DNA from: Corallochytrium limacisporum
Taxonomy: Eukaryota; Opisthokonta
Direction: 5' to 3'
Length of the DNA stretch: 64,000 nt
NCBI GenBank assembly: GCA_002811645.1
Contig: PDIP01000122.1
Span: 240,726 to 304,725, forward strand
A model generated the notes under the pieces. It had not been told where the DNA came from, did not search any database, and worked only from the letters and a program-made list of their open reading frames with translations. A program made the position numbers and the translations under genes. Positions 9,714 to 19,483 of this stretch are shown here, piece after piece; the stretch's first letter is position 1; every line of letters begins with the position of its first letter.

Positions 9714-10197
9714 AGCAGAAGGAAAAGAAAAGAAGGGAAAAAAAATATGGCCCAGCTTGGGGAAGTGCGGTGGGGGCCTCCTGGAAGGTCGGTGCTTGTG
9801 ACTGGCTGGAAAGCGGAGGGGAAGGGGGGGGGCCCGTTTCGTAGATCGTCCCTCTGAGAGAGGATGGCGGGGTGTCCAGCACCATGTTATCGCCAAAAGG
9901 GTATGGCAGGAAACCCGGAGATTTCAAATTTGCCGCCAACGACATGATTGATACGCACTTGTAATGACTTGTGTTGGGGGAGCATGGTATGTGGATCTTA
10001 AGGTACTTACTTTGATCCATGTGGTACACGAGGGTTGGCATACCATGGACAACAAGCCTTTAGTAGTGACCAGGTGCGACTGGGAATGTCACATGTCAGG
10101 GGGATGAACGAAACCAGAAAATAGTGAAATTCGCGCCATCATGTGAGCTAAGTTTATAGACATTCTTTCAAGAGCACAGAAAGGGCCGCTCGTAGCC

Positions 10198-12129
10198 ATG
10201 GCACAGACACACAGAGGCTCGACAGGGAGCTTGAATGGTACGCCGCAGGAGACCTACGAAGTCCTTGAGACCAATTCCCATGGGGCCTTTCCGACAGGAT
10301 CCAAAAGACCGCTGGATAGTAGGGTTGTATTGAAACGGGTACGCAGCGAAAATGGGATATTAGCGGATGTTACTGTGGAGGAACAATTGGAGTCGCTGTC
10401 CCGGGGAAGCCATAGCAATCCAAACCTCGCAACGGCCATGTCTGCCGCAATGCATCGTTTTGCTCCGCCCGCAGATTTACCAACGATCAATGTGCATCTT
10501 TTGCGCGCCGCAGAGACGCTCTGGGATGTATGTGAGGCATGGTGGGATAGCACCTACGCCAGGGTCACAATCCATGCACAACACCAGCAGGATCAAGGCA
10601 ACACTCTTTCGAGGTCCATGGAGTGTTTCTTGCGGCACTTTGCCGGGTCTTGGCAGCGGGCGTCTGGAGCCATCAAGAACCAGATGTGGACCGCAGTAGT
10701 GAAGCCTCCGCCTCCATCGTCCCAGTCTTTGGGAAGTAGCAGCTGCGGTTTGCTTGCGGACAATGTCAATTGCAACGCGGAAGGCGTGGGAAGGGAATGT
10801 GTCTTGACGGCCTGGCAGGAACTAGAGAAGTGTGGGAGCTTCAGCAGCAGCTCATCTTCCGCAACCCGCACGCGGATAATGACCGATGAGCATCAGCTCT
10901 GGGGCCAGGCATACAATGCTTCTCAGTGTCATAATGCCATCGCCTTCGCCATGCTCCACGAACCACGGCTGGCCCTCCGGTGCCTTGACATGGCAGTTAC
11001 ATTTGGCCAAGACATCATGGCGGGCGGACCGTCTACAGGCAACGCCACACTGAATCTGATCACTGCGTTGCAGAATGTACTGAAAGCTGACGCCGCGGGT
11101 CCGAGTGACTATCGACGGTGGATGGCTGCCAATGAACGCGAGGTTCTCTGCGATTATGACATGATCGAAGAGTCACAGAAGCCTGGTCAACTATCATGTG
11201 CGTACACAGTCGGTCAGCTGGCGGTACTATCGTGTCCGAGCTTGGAGGCGTTCCAGGAGTGGCATTTACAGCAAGAAGCGGTGGTTCTCCGTGGCTGTAT
11301 GGAAAAATGGCCCGCCCTTGTAGAGCTACAGGGCTTGCCGGCGGACGACATGGCTGATTCCACAGGGTACAATGAATACGGCGATGAGACGCGGTCGCTA
11401 TGGAACCAGAGATCTTTCTGGCAGGGTGTGATGGTGGGCCGATCCGTACCTTTGCACGTGCTTGATGAGTCTATCGTGGCTTCCAATGGAGGGAAGCTGT
11501 CTCAGACATCAGTACGCTTTGTCGACTTTGATATGTTCCTAGACCAACTCATCAGCAGCCGTAGGTACCCAGCCACCCTCGTGCGGCGACCATCCACAGA
11601 TAAGCAACCGTCAGATAGGCGCTCACCGAAGTCACCAATGTCTGCGACACCGGAAGACAGCGATGCCACTGTCCTGGACTCACCATCGCAGCAACGCGGT
11701 GTGGTCATGGCCATGGACGCTCATGATCTTCTCGCACAGGTACCCACCCTGCAGGAATTGATTCGCACGCCGGACTTCACCTGCCTCGGAAGCAGCTCGC
11801 GCCTGCATACCAGTGTTGCCTTCAATCCGCGGGGACTTACCTGGCACCTGCGGCGGTACCCTCAACACACATTCCTTTGCCAGGTGGTTGGCCTGCAGAG
11901 CGTGCATCTAATCCGCCCAACCAGTGATGGCAGCATCACTGCCCACTGTGCTGGGAATGACCCGACGCAGTCCGCATTCGACATCAAGCAGCGCTCCATG
12001 GAGGCCAGTGGTGTCAAATGCCATGAATGGGTGCTTAACCCAGGCGAAATGCTTTTTGTGCCGTCGGGTTGGTGGCTAAAGACTGAATCCCTGACACCAA
12101 GCATCGGCGTCATGTTCCATTGGCAATGA
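10198..12129 (+). CDS. KDM8/JMJD5-like JmjC-fold protein, predicted catalytically inactive
   Basis: 643 residues; the ATG sits in a good context (GCCATGG). Residues about 100-300 are helical and resemble the N-terminal helical repeat region of KDM8. Residues about 350-643 follow its cupin/JmjC domain: HLQQEAVVLRGCMEKWPAL, AHDLLAQVPTLQELI followed by PDFTCLG, FLCQVVG, and NPGEMLFVPSGWW. The alignment is collinear with human KDM8 (FDQIPELKQDI, PDYCSLG, FLVQVMG, SPGEILFIPVKYWH). The iron ligands are not kept: the HxD positions are R552-R-Y554, the distal His is L627, and the usual 2-oxoglutarate Lys is Q567. A Ser/Pro-rich insert lies at about 460-500. I infer a pseudoenzyme with a scaffold or binding role, probably nuclear. 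The gene is convergent with LysRS, 199 bp apart. Confidence 0.8.
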   Translation: MAQTHRGSTGSLNGTPQETYEVLETNSHGAFPTGSKRPLDSRVVLKRVRSENGILADVTVEEQLESLSRGSHSNPNLATAMSAAMHRFAPPADLPTINVHLLRAAETLWDVCEAWWDSTYARVTIHAQHQQDQGNTLSRSMECFLRHFAGSWQRASGAIKNQMWTAVVKPPPPSSQSLGSSSCGLLADNVNCNAEGVGRECVLTAWQELEKCGSFSSSSSSATRTRIMTDEHQLWGQAYNASQCHNAIAFAMLHEPRLALRCLDMAVTFGQDIMAGGPSTGNATLNLITALQNVLKADAAGPSDYRRWMAANEREVLCDYDMIEESQKPGQLSCAYTVGQLAVLSCPSLEAFQEWHLQQEAVVLRGCMEKWPALVELQGLPADDMADSTGYNEYGDETRSLWNQRSFWQGVMVGRSVPLHVLDESIVASNGGKLSQTSVRFVDFDMFLDQLISSRRYPATLVRRPSTDKQPSDRRSPKSPMSATPEDSDATVLDSPSQQRGVVMAMDAHDLLAQVPTLQELIRTPDFTCLGSSSRLHTSVAFNPRGLTWHLRRYPQHTFLCQVVGLQSVHLIRPTSDGSITAHCAGNDPTQSAFDIKQRSMEASGVKCHEWVLNPGEMLFVPSGWWLKTESLTPSIGVMFHWQ

Positions 12130-12328
12130 TTTCTCCACCAGAGCTTCTCTTGGTTAATGCTTGTAAAATACATAGTCTCCTAATATGTTCATGGTGAGCG
12201 TACTATTTTATTGGTACAGTGTTTAATCTGTCTAAGTGCCTTCTGTATCAATCCAGAGTGTCGGCTCTCTGGGAAAAAGACATCGCTAACTGAGCTCTAA
12301 GTGTCTAACTTTATAAACTCCGCTTGCC

Positions 12329-14134
12329 CTAGACTCCCGAACGACGGCTGTCAACCTGTTTGACCATTGGGAATGCAAGCACGTCCCGCATGGTCTTGGT
12401 GTTGGACATGAGCATCACAACGCGGTCGATGCCCATACCCCAGCCGATGGTTGGTGGCAGGCCGTACTCCAGGCTTTGACAGTATTCTTCGTCCGGCAGC
12501 TGGGCTTCTTCATCGCCTGCAGAGGCCAGACTTTGCTGCATAGCGAAGCGCTCTCGTTGCACCTTAGGATCGTTCAACTCGAGATAGGCATTGCAGATTT
12601 CCATACCAGCCACATATACCTCAAACCGGGATACAAGCTGCGTGATGGACTTTGCATTGGTGCTGGGGTCCACCTTCGCAAGTGGACTGGTGATGGCAGG
12701 GAAGCCGACCACGAAACACGGTCGGTCACTGGGGCACTTCGGCAAGACCACCGCCTCCACAGCTTTGTCGAAGAGGGCCGCCAGATTCTTCTCATCAGAT
12801 TCGCTGACATGTTGGTTGTGTTCCCGACAGATCCGTATTGCGTATTCTTTAGCCTTGCTCGACTCTGCATCCATGTCAAGAACTGAAAGAGCCTTGCCGG
12901 CCTCCCCTCCATGCTCTGCCAGCACATCCATGATGTGTAGACGGGGGTACGGCGGATTGTAGTCGATGACCGTATCATTCCACGGCAGATGACCCATATC
13001 ACCTGCGAACTTTGCAGCAATACTACTAAGGATACCCTCCGTCATCTCAAACAGCTTCTCAAATGGTTCGTATGCGCAGTAAAACTCGCAACTCGTGAAC
13101 TCCGGGCTGTGGTCCGCATCAATTGCCTCGTTGCGGAACTGTTTTCCAATTTCAAAGACTTTGGGCAGTCCACCAACGACGAGGCGCTTCAGGAAGAGCT
13201 CCGGCGCCACACGAAGGAATAGTTCGTGGCCCAGGGCACGGGACTTGCGAGTTTGAAACGGCCGCGCACTGGCACCACCGTGTTGGTTCCATAGAGTCGG
13301 CGTTTCCACTTCCACAAAGTCTCTTTGCAGCAAATAGTTTCGGATAGAAGCATTGATAGTGGACCGTGCTACGATGTTGTTGCCAACTTCTGGGTTTATC
13401 AGCATGTCCAGGGTACGCTGACGTGCTCTCTTGCCAGGGTCTGTGAAATGTCGAGGAATCGGCAGAAGACAAGGGCTGATGATGCGCATATTCGATACGA
13501 ACAGGGATGGCTCTCCTATCTTGGTCCGCCCGGGTGTCCCAATTGCCTCCACGAGGTCACCAACGGCCAAGTGCGGCATAGTGACTTTGAATAGATCCGG
13601 ATCACCGCTACCCTTCAGTGAGTACACGGCCTGAAGGCGTTTCCGGTTATCTTCCCCGTCTACCTGTTCCTGAGCTCTCGGATCATCGCTGCTGTAACGA
13701 CCTGCAAGGGCTCCAGGTCCTTGCACAATATCTAGGAAGTAAAGTTTTGTCGACGCTTTGCGGTGTCCCGCAATGCGACCAACTATTTTGGCTTCTGGCA
13801 AACCCGTCTTCTCCAAATCCTCTTTCTTTCCATTCTGTAACTGTAGGCAGCGAGCCAAAACCTGCTCTATCGACGTGACCGAGTGGGTGTCCCATAACCG
13901 CGGCGGGTAGAAGTCTATTCCTTTGGGAAGGACCCTCTCTTTCACTTCGTCTTCTTTACTTTCTGTACTATATGGTCGAATTGTGAGGTAGCGATGTGGA
14001 CGGCGAGGTCGAACAAAGGTACACCTAATACGTAGGCCTGGCCTACGTCCAATTGATCGCAACATGCTACCGATTCTGTGCTTGAAAGAGCACGAGTAGT
14101 CTTTTGTCTGTATCGCTCTAAGTATTAAGGTCAT
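12329..14134 (-). CDS. Class II lysyl-tRNA synthetase, probably mitochondrial
   Basis: 601 residues. It charges tRNA-Lys with lysine using ATP. Residues 1-56 are rich in Arg/Ser/Thr and lack acidic residues after residue 12, typical of a mitochondrial targeting sequence; a second ATG at residue 24 would still keep most of it. The OB-fold anticodon-binding domain runs about 114-220 (IVGRIAGHRKASTKLYFLDI), with a longer inserted loop as in MSK1-type enzymes. The catalytic domain follows: ETPTLWNQHGGASARPF, motif 2 FRNEAIDADHSPEFTSCEFY at 333-352, MEICNAYLELNDP, and motif 3 GWGMGIDRVVML at about 564-575. The canonical eukaryotic cytosolic enzyme differs in its N-terminal extension, so this is likely the organellar form. 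It is convergent with the JmjC gene. Confidence 0.9.
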   Translation of the reverse strand: MTLILRAIQTKDYSCSFKHRIGSMLRSIGRRPGLRIRCTFVRPRRPHRYLTIRPYSTESKEDEVKERVLPKGIDFYPPRLWDTHSVTSIEQVLARCLQLQNGKKEDLEKTGLPEAKIVGRIAGHRKASTKLYFLDIVQGPGALAGRYSSDDPRAQEQVDGEDNRKRLQAVYSLKGSGDPDLFKVTMPHLAVGDLVEAIGTPGRTKIGEPSLFVSNMRIISPCLLPIPRHFTDPGKRARQRTLDMLINPEVGNNIVARSTINASIRNYLLQRDFVEVETPTLWNQHGGASARPFQTRKSRALGHELFLRVAPELFLKRLVVGGLPKVFEIGKQFRNEAIDADHSPEFTSCEFYCAYEPFEKLFEMTEGILSSIAAKFAGDMGHLPWNDTVIDYNPPYPRLHIMDVLAEHGGEAGKALSVLDMDAESSKAKEYAIRICREHNQHVSESDEKNLAALFDKAVEAVVLPKCPSDRPCFVVGFPAITSPLAKVDPSTNAKSITQLVSRFEVYVAGMEICNAYLELNDPKVQRERFAMQQSLASAGDEEAQLPDEEYCQSLEYGLPPTIGWGMGIDRVVMLMSNTKTMRDVLAFPMVKQVDSRRSGV

Positions 14135-14416
14135 TCATACTGGTTTTCTCTCAACCTATCGGTCCGATTCTTTAAAGACAGCACACGATAAACAGGGCAA
14201 CTCAAGGTCAGCAATCCCTGGCTGTCCAAAATAGCCAGGTGGCGGCCTCCATGCCCTCCCGCACTGGTTTTCTCTCGAAACTTTGGGCCGCCCGCTCCCC
14301 CTAGTGAGGTGGGGAAGGCTGGGCTCGAACTCAAATCCTTTGCATAATTCATTGACTCGCGCACAATGATAATACCAAGTACTATGGGATTTATCAAAAG
14401 AAGTACTGATTCTGTC
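14135..14416. other. Spacer between LysRS and PHD-protein genes
   Basis: 282 bases holding the LysRS promoter and the 3' end of the next minus-strand gene. It contains a short C5...G4 inverted repeat near 14297-14317 and a CGAAACTTTGG string at about 14275, also seen near 29988. An 88-codon minus frame here shows no family features. Confidence 0.45.
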
Positions 14417-17400
14417 TTAGAGTGCCTCAGTCATGCGGTTGACGTCTACAATCGCAGCATTAATCTGTTCGGTTGTCCAGTCCAGACGATAGGAAGCCAG
14501 ACCGCCACCTTTCTTGATAATGCCCGCCTTCTCAAAGTACTGCAGCATCTTGCGGCCGCGGCGCTTGTCGATCTGCATGCTCTCCGCAAAGGAGTCGTCG
14601 CGAATCTCTCCCTCGTCCTCCATGGTCTTCAGGCCAAGACGGCGCAGAGCCGAGATGCCCTGAGGATCTTCGGTGTCAAACGTTTTCTTGAGCTGGATCA
14701 GGCGGTCCTTCATGGCACTCTCTGATTCACCGTCATAACAGAAGATACACTGGAAATCACCGGGAACACTGCCGTCATTGACGAACCCGTAGCAGGCAAG
14801 ATGACTCCAGCGCTTGCACTTGTCACATTCTACAGCCTCCCAACTGTCTACGTTGTGACCGCAGCAGCAGTAGACCTCATCCTTATCATCACCAGCTGCG
14901 GCTTCGCCGTTCTCCTCCGTGGTGACAGGGTCTTTTTGGTCCGTATCCATGGAGTCCGTTTGCTCCTTCTTCGGTACCTCCTTAGGCACTGGGTCCTCGA
15001 CTTTCTGCTTGGCCTCCGCCTTGGTCTCATTGGCGGCTGCCTCGGTCACAACAGGCTTTGACGGTGTCCGAACACCATTGGGGAACAGCTCATCATGGCT
15101 AAGACAGGTGTAGATGCTCTTCGGCCGTGGGGTGTTCTTCACACACTCCTCAAAGTGGGCCCTAAATGGATCTGGGTTGAAGTCACAGATTCTGCGACTG
15201 TTCACCTTCACTTGGCAGCGACGACAAATGGCACGAGCATTAAGACGCTGCATGGCACCCTCAGGGAAAATGTAGATCCGGAAATCCAGGTTTTTAACGG
15301 GTCTCTCCGGCTTAATATCTTTGCAATAATCATCGACCATGTCCGAAATGTACTCGAACCAATCGAGTTCAAGCTGCCCATCCTGGGACACAATCGGTGG
15401 TTCTCCGAGCGCATCCCTCATTTTGATTACCTCGTCGTAGGAGTGCTCGCGTTTAAGAGGCACAGGAGGGTCATTCTCGTCAATCTGGTGCGTGGGATAA
15501 TCGGTATTGTTGTAGGCCTTGAGGCGAATGATACCTCCAGCTCCGATGCGAACCTCACTGCCGCTCTTCACATCGTCTACAGACTTCTCGCAAGTCAATG
15601 CGTGCTCGAAGTATTGGAAGGGGCTGAAGTCATTACCCTGGTTCATGGTAAAAGTCTTCTTACAATCCAGACAAGTCAGGCGCAGACTCTTGGGATCGTC
15701 GGGTTCGCCGCCGAGCTTATAGTTGATGCCCTCTGTCAGCTTCCCTGACGCTCCTCCAAAGTCTTTCTTCCACACCCCGATCCGCTCACGCGCCAGTTTC
15801 AATAGCCCTCCGTCGACACCGCTAGCATCGTCCATCTCTGCAACGCGCGCTTTTTTCGGAGTCGAACCATCTTCCTCGAATGGAGCCTTGGTACGCCTCA
15901 GAGGGAACTGGCGCCTTATGGGCACACAGCTTGCTAGATGATTAAAGTAAGAGGCGGGGCTCAGACCGTCGTTGACAGGACAATAGAAAGCACTGCGGCA
16001 GTCTGCACAGCGAATGCGAGTCCGGGGCATATCTTTCTTGGTGCTTCGGTCAATGTAAGCCATGATGGTGAAGTTCTTGCCCTCCGACAGGTGCATATAG
16101 TCCTTGTTGGCCAGTTGCCACTGTTTGATATTGTAACGTACAATTTCTCTGGCACATTGAGCTCCCTCTTCATCATTCAAGTCACGGCACTGAATGGCGA
16201 CACAATACCTAAGGTGCAGTGCAAACGCATCAGGCACATACAGCTTCTCACGCTCCAGACTGAATTGTGCCCGGCAGCGACGGCAACTGATGCCCCCCGG
16301 ACCCGAAGTTAGCTTTTTAACGAAATAGTCCGTCTCAGGATCGAGTACGATACCTTCAGTGCGACAGTATCCCCGCATCACCTTGTGGACCCACTTCTTG
16401 ACATCCTTCGGCTCTACATTCTCTCCACCAACCTTCTCCTTGAACTTCTGCCGTTCCTCTGCAGAAAACAGCGCCTCAGGGCCCTGTTCCATACGTGTGA
16501 GGGGAGACATGAGCACTTGAGCAATGGTTTTACCCTTGAACGCCGACTGGACGTTGCCTTCCTTCGTGGGGAATCCAATGCCACCGTCTCCGGTGAGAAT
16601 AGTCTTGGACGGTTCCCGCGCGGTGACCGTCGTTGCCGGGGTGGACTGTTGAGATGCCTTCACGGCTGGAGTCACAGTGGTAGGCGCAGCACTCACAGCT
16701 GGAGTGGTATCCACAGCGTACCCCTGGCTCTGGGGCGCTGAAGTGGGCTGCCCCGGAGGCGGCAGTGGAGGAGGAGGGCCACCGTAGTGCTGCGGCGGTG
16801 CACCAAACGGAGGCGGAGGCGGACCACCCATTGGTGGCGGCACAGGGCCTCCCAAGCGGTATTCTGGCGTTTCTCCACGCAATTCTGCAATCGCACGCAA
16901 CAGTCGCAGTCTGTAACCCACACCGATGATGAAAGGAGGTGGTCCAGAAGCTGCGCCGGAGGACGGGCGCCGGCGGCCCTGATGAGTCTCTAGGTAGACA
17001 GCCAGTGGAGAACCTTCTGGAAGCATGTCCCGGTCGGCGTCGGGGCTCTGAGAGTAGTGGGCAGCCACGAACTCTTCAATTTGACCCAGGGCATCCTGAT
17101 GCATACCGAAAGACATGGCTTGGCTTGTGGCTGAGGATATTAAACCAATCAGTCCGGCCATACCTTGAGTGAATAGTGGACGTCCAACGGCGTCTGATCC
17201 AGCATCGCCGGTTACCACAGTGGGTAAATGACGCTCTCCAGCTGGCGCGATGTACGCATGCTTCAAATCTTCCAGAGTATCAAAACCACTGAACTCTAAG
17301 CAGCGGATAAGCCATTCAGGTACCCGTTTGCCTTTCAGAAACTCTACGAATTCCTTGTGTTCTTCATCAACCTCGCCTTCGGTTTCATTGGTGTCTCCGT

Positions 17401-17515
17401 TTATGATTTCGTTGTTGCCCTCGTTCAAAGCAGAGGCTGGTCGCTTGTCACCAACCTTTGCCTCTTGAACTGTCTTGGGTTGCGACTCTGCCGGATCTTG
17501 GACCTGATCCGTCAT
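14417..17515 (-). CDS. Zinc-binding chromatin protein: four CX2CX19HX3C modules, PHD finger, winged helix
   Basis: 1032 residues; no full-length family recognised. Order: acidic N-terminus; conserved-looking helical region 50-210; Pro/Gly-rich linker 220-300; four modules each ending in a finger with identical spacing C-x2-C-x19-H-x3-C (C411/C414/H434/C438, C503/C506/H526/C530, C615/C618/H638/C642, C764/C767/H787/C791), each with an aromatic two to four residues before the His; a low-complexity Glu/Lys linker 820-880; a C4HC3 PHD finger at 883-926 (C883, C885, C897, C900, H905, C908, C923, C926); and a winged-helix-like segment at about 950-1005 (ISALRRLGL ... KMLQYFEKAGIIKKGG). The PHD-plus-winged-helix tail resembles the chromatin-binding region of Hop1-type meiotic HORMA proteins, but no HORMA domain is visible. 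Probably a nuclear chromatin reader. It is divergent from SMC1 across 2.3 kb. The zinc-finger spacing is seen directly; the function is inferred. Confidence 0.75.
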   Translation of the reverse strand: MTDQVQDPAESQPKTVQEAKVGDKRPASALNEGNNEIINGDTNETEGEVDEEHKEFVEFLKGKRVPEWLIRCLEFSGFDTLEDLKHAYIAPAGERHLPTVVTGDAGSDAVGRPLFTQGMAGLIGLISSATSQAMSFGMHQDALGQIEEFVAAHYSQSPDADRDMLPEGSPLAVYLETHQGRRRPSSGAASGPPPFIIGVGYRLRLLRAIAELRGETPEYRLGGPVPPPMGGPPPPPFGAPPQHYGGPPPPLPPPGQPTSAPQSQGYAVDTTPAVSAAPTTVTPAVKASQQSTPATTVTAREPSKTILTGDGGIGFPTKEGNVQSAFKGKTIAQVLMSPLTRMEQGPEALFSAEERQKFKEKVGGENVEPKDVKKWVHKVMRGYCRTEGIVLDPETDYFVKKLTSGPGGISCRRCRAQFSLEREKLYVPDAFALHLRYCVAIQCRDLNDEEGAQCAREIVRYNIKQWQLANKDYMHLSEGKNFTIMAYIDRSTKKDMPRTRIRCADCRSAFYCPVNDGLSPASYFNHLASCVPIRRQFPLRRTKAPFEEDGSTPKKARVAEMDDASGVDGGLLKLARERIGVWKKDFGGASGKLTEGINYKLGGEPDDPKSLRLTCLDCKKTFTMNQGNDFSPFQYFEHALTCEKSVDDVKSGSEVRIGAGGIIRLKAYNNTDYPTHQIDENDPPVPLKREHSYDEVIKMRDALGEPPIVSQDGQLELDWFEYISDMVDDYCKDIKPERPVKNLDFRIYIFPEGAMQRLNARAICRRCQVKVNSRRICDFNPDPFRAHFEECVKNTPRPKSIYTCLSHDELFPNGVRTPSKPVVTEAAANETKAEAKQKVEDPVPKEVPKKEQTDSMDTDQKDPVTTEENGEAAAGDDKDEVYCCCGHNVDSWEAVECDKCKRWSHLACYGFVNDGSVPGDFQCIFCYDGESESAMKDRLIQLKKTFDTEDPQGISALRRLGLKTMEDEGEIRDDSFAESMQIDKRRGRKMLQYFEKAGIIKKGGGLASYRLDWTTEQINAAIVDVNRMTEAL

Positions 17516-19300
17516 GGTCCCCCCTTGTGATACTAACGTTCCCGGCAGTTTGCTATTTGGGCTTTTGTTGTTCCACTGATAGGCATCAATGGAAACTATT
17601 TACTACCTTCGGATACGATTCCCATTCGCAACAGGCGAAAGTATTTCGGAAAGCCAGATATTTCTGAAGTACCTTGATTCAGCGTTGGCCGGATTCACCA
17701 GCACTACTCACTGAATATTCCTTTCCGAAAATGCTAAGTTTCCGACTAGTCCTGACGTCGGCTGCAAACTTCCGGACTTTTTTTGTTGTTCCTTTTTGGT
17801 CCCTCCCTTTATCGGCTGGCGCAGGGCAGGCAACCAGCCATGTCCGGGGTCAGGCGCATGCAGCCGCCTGGCCTGGCCACTCTGCGGGGTCATGGGCCTC
17901 CTGCTGCTACCTTCCCCTTCCCCCCAACTCAAAATGTGACCGCGTACAGAAATTTACCCCCGGAGTCCGCGCCATCGGAAAAATTGCGCAATACTTTCAT
18001 TACGGAAAGCAAGATCGGACGATGCAACGATTTCGTCTGACCAGGAGTCCTGAAGGCTGGGCTCTCCGTCTCCCCCACCACTTCTCTCCCTCTGTTACGT
18101 GATGGTAGCCAATCCAGTGTGGTGGCTTGTGGCTGGCTGGTGGCTTGCGTTGTACGTTTGGGGGTTTCTTTCTCCGCTGCCAAACTCCGTACTGCCACCA
18201 GCCGTAGCCACGCGCCAATTGCAATGAAGGCGAATCCTCTCTGGCGGAAAGTACCAAGGCGTCGGTTGCAAGTGGTGTGGGGCAAATGCCACGCGAACAC
18301 GAGCTGAGAATACTTGCTTGAGAATCCGAAGTTTACGCAGATGTGCGATAAAACCGGCGGCACCTGCATAACCCCGGCACTGAATTCCTTCAAACCGTCT
18401 AATGCTTACCCATGTGGGCTAGTCGTCAAACGTTTTTTTGTATTTCTGGAAGATTTCTTTGAAACCGATGCCAATCTTAGCAATGACTACGTTCTGGCCA
18501 CTAGGTGCCGAAAGACCTAAAAACGATTTCCAAACTGCAAGGCCGTTGATATATTTTTGGGTTTCGTGTACGTTACTTGTTACATGGTAGTAGTGTTCCA
18601 CTTACCTTTGTTGTTATTGCTTCTGGTCAATGAGCCGCTATGTTTCACGGTAAGCTGGTACCCGATAACTGGAAAATCATTGGAACCCAAATCCATATGA
18701 ATCGATACGTAGCGAGCAGAGTATGGAGCACGCGAGAACATTGCTGTCCGCCATGACCAAACCAAACCTTTGTGTCCTCCCTGGGCTGGGCAATAATGAT
18801 ACTTAGCAAAGTGGGAAAGAAGTCCCTGGAACAGTTCATTGAAGTCAAAAAGTAATAAGTCCGCGCACCGCAAATCCGAGGCAGCATTTTCAGCCCGGCG
18901 AAAGGATTCCAGGAGGAAGGACAGCGGAAAATCGCGAAAAGTAGACAGACGATAGACTAGGTAGTACTGGTCAGTATCGGCAAGTGACAACAACGGCAAC
19001 AACACCGCCAACGCCACACAATGTCCAACAGGACTCTGTGGGAGGAACCAAGCGTACTCCCAGTCCAAGTATGAAGCCAGAGGGGCTCCGAAAATCACCC
19101 CGGTCACCCGGACAGCGGTCTTCCCTGAAGGAGTCTACTGGATAAGACTCAGTAAGACTCGCCATGTCACTCATTGTTGAGCTCATGTGAATACATCAAT
19201 CGACTAACGCCAGCGACCATGGCATGCACAACTGCTTGCACGATTGCACGGCAGCCTCCAATGGCGCTAGCAATAGAATGTTGCCCCAAAGTGGCATTCG

Positions 19301-19310
19301 GGCGCGAAAT
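19301..19310 (+). promoter_or_regulatory. E2F-type site 1 upstream of SMC1
   Basis: GGCGCGAAAT, matching the E2F/DP core TTTSGCGC on the opposite strand. About 490 bp upstream of the SMC1 ATG. The flanking bases CGGGCGCGAAATTTC... resemble site 2, suggesting duplication or selection. Confidence 0.6.
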
Positions 19311-19401
19311 TTCTGCCTGTTGGTTCTTGACTCCTTACCTTTTGGGCGGGACGGGGTTCTATTTTCCAGCCATTTTCGCTCGCAAGCGGGAGTGTCTTCC
19401 G

Positions 19402-19410
19402 GGCGCGAAA
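19402..19410 (+). promoter_or_regulatory. E2F-type site 2 upstream of SMC1
   Basis: GGCGCGAAA inside GGGCGCGAAATTTCATGC. It shares a 14-base core, GGGCGCGAAATTTC, with site 1 located 101 bases upstream. Confidence 0.6.
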
Positions 19411-19473
19411 TTTCATGCAAGTCTCACTTCAGTGTTTATGACTGTGCTCAGGGGTCAAGCGAAGGGGGACGAA

Positions 19474-19483
19474 GCGCGCCAAA
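19474..19483 (-). promoter_or_regulatory. E2F-type site 3 upstream of SMC1 (inverted)
   Basis: GCGCGCCAAA, which reads TTTGGCGCGC on the minus strand, a canonical E2F/DP site in opposite orientation to sites 1 and 2. It lies about 310 bp from the ATG. Confidence 0.6.

Larger units (their letters stand above)
8089..10197. other. Divergent intergenic region rich in simple repeats
   Basis: 2.1 kb between the DUF4112 and JmjC starts. The plus strand is strongly purine-biased from about 8720 to 9420 and again from 9640 to 9750, with GA microsatellites, a pyrimidine tract and poly-G runs. Long frames here on both strands translate to Arg/Glu/Gly or Ser/Leu/Pro low complexity and are not believable genes. 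An E2F-like TTCGCGCC occurs near 10126, about 70 bases before the JmjC ATG. Confidence 0.6.

Noticed and set aside
9154-10041. 295-codon minus-strand frame
   Set aside because: It is Ser/Leu/Pro/Phe low complexity from GA-rich and poly-G DNA.
14131-14397. 88-codon minus frame just before the LysRS start
   Set aside because: No domain; it overlaps the LysRS start codon and spans the probable promoter.
14417-17515. PARP family membership
   Set aside because: The zinc fingers and length suggested PARP at first, but there is no PARP catalytic domain, WGR or BRCT; the C-terminus is a PHD plus winged helix.
18580-19107. 175-codon minus-strand frame upstream of SMC1
   Set aside because: It begins with GTG, has no early ATG, no domain, and lies close to the SMC1 promoter.
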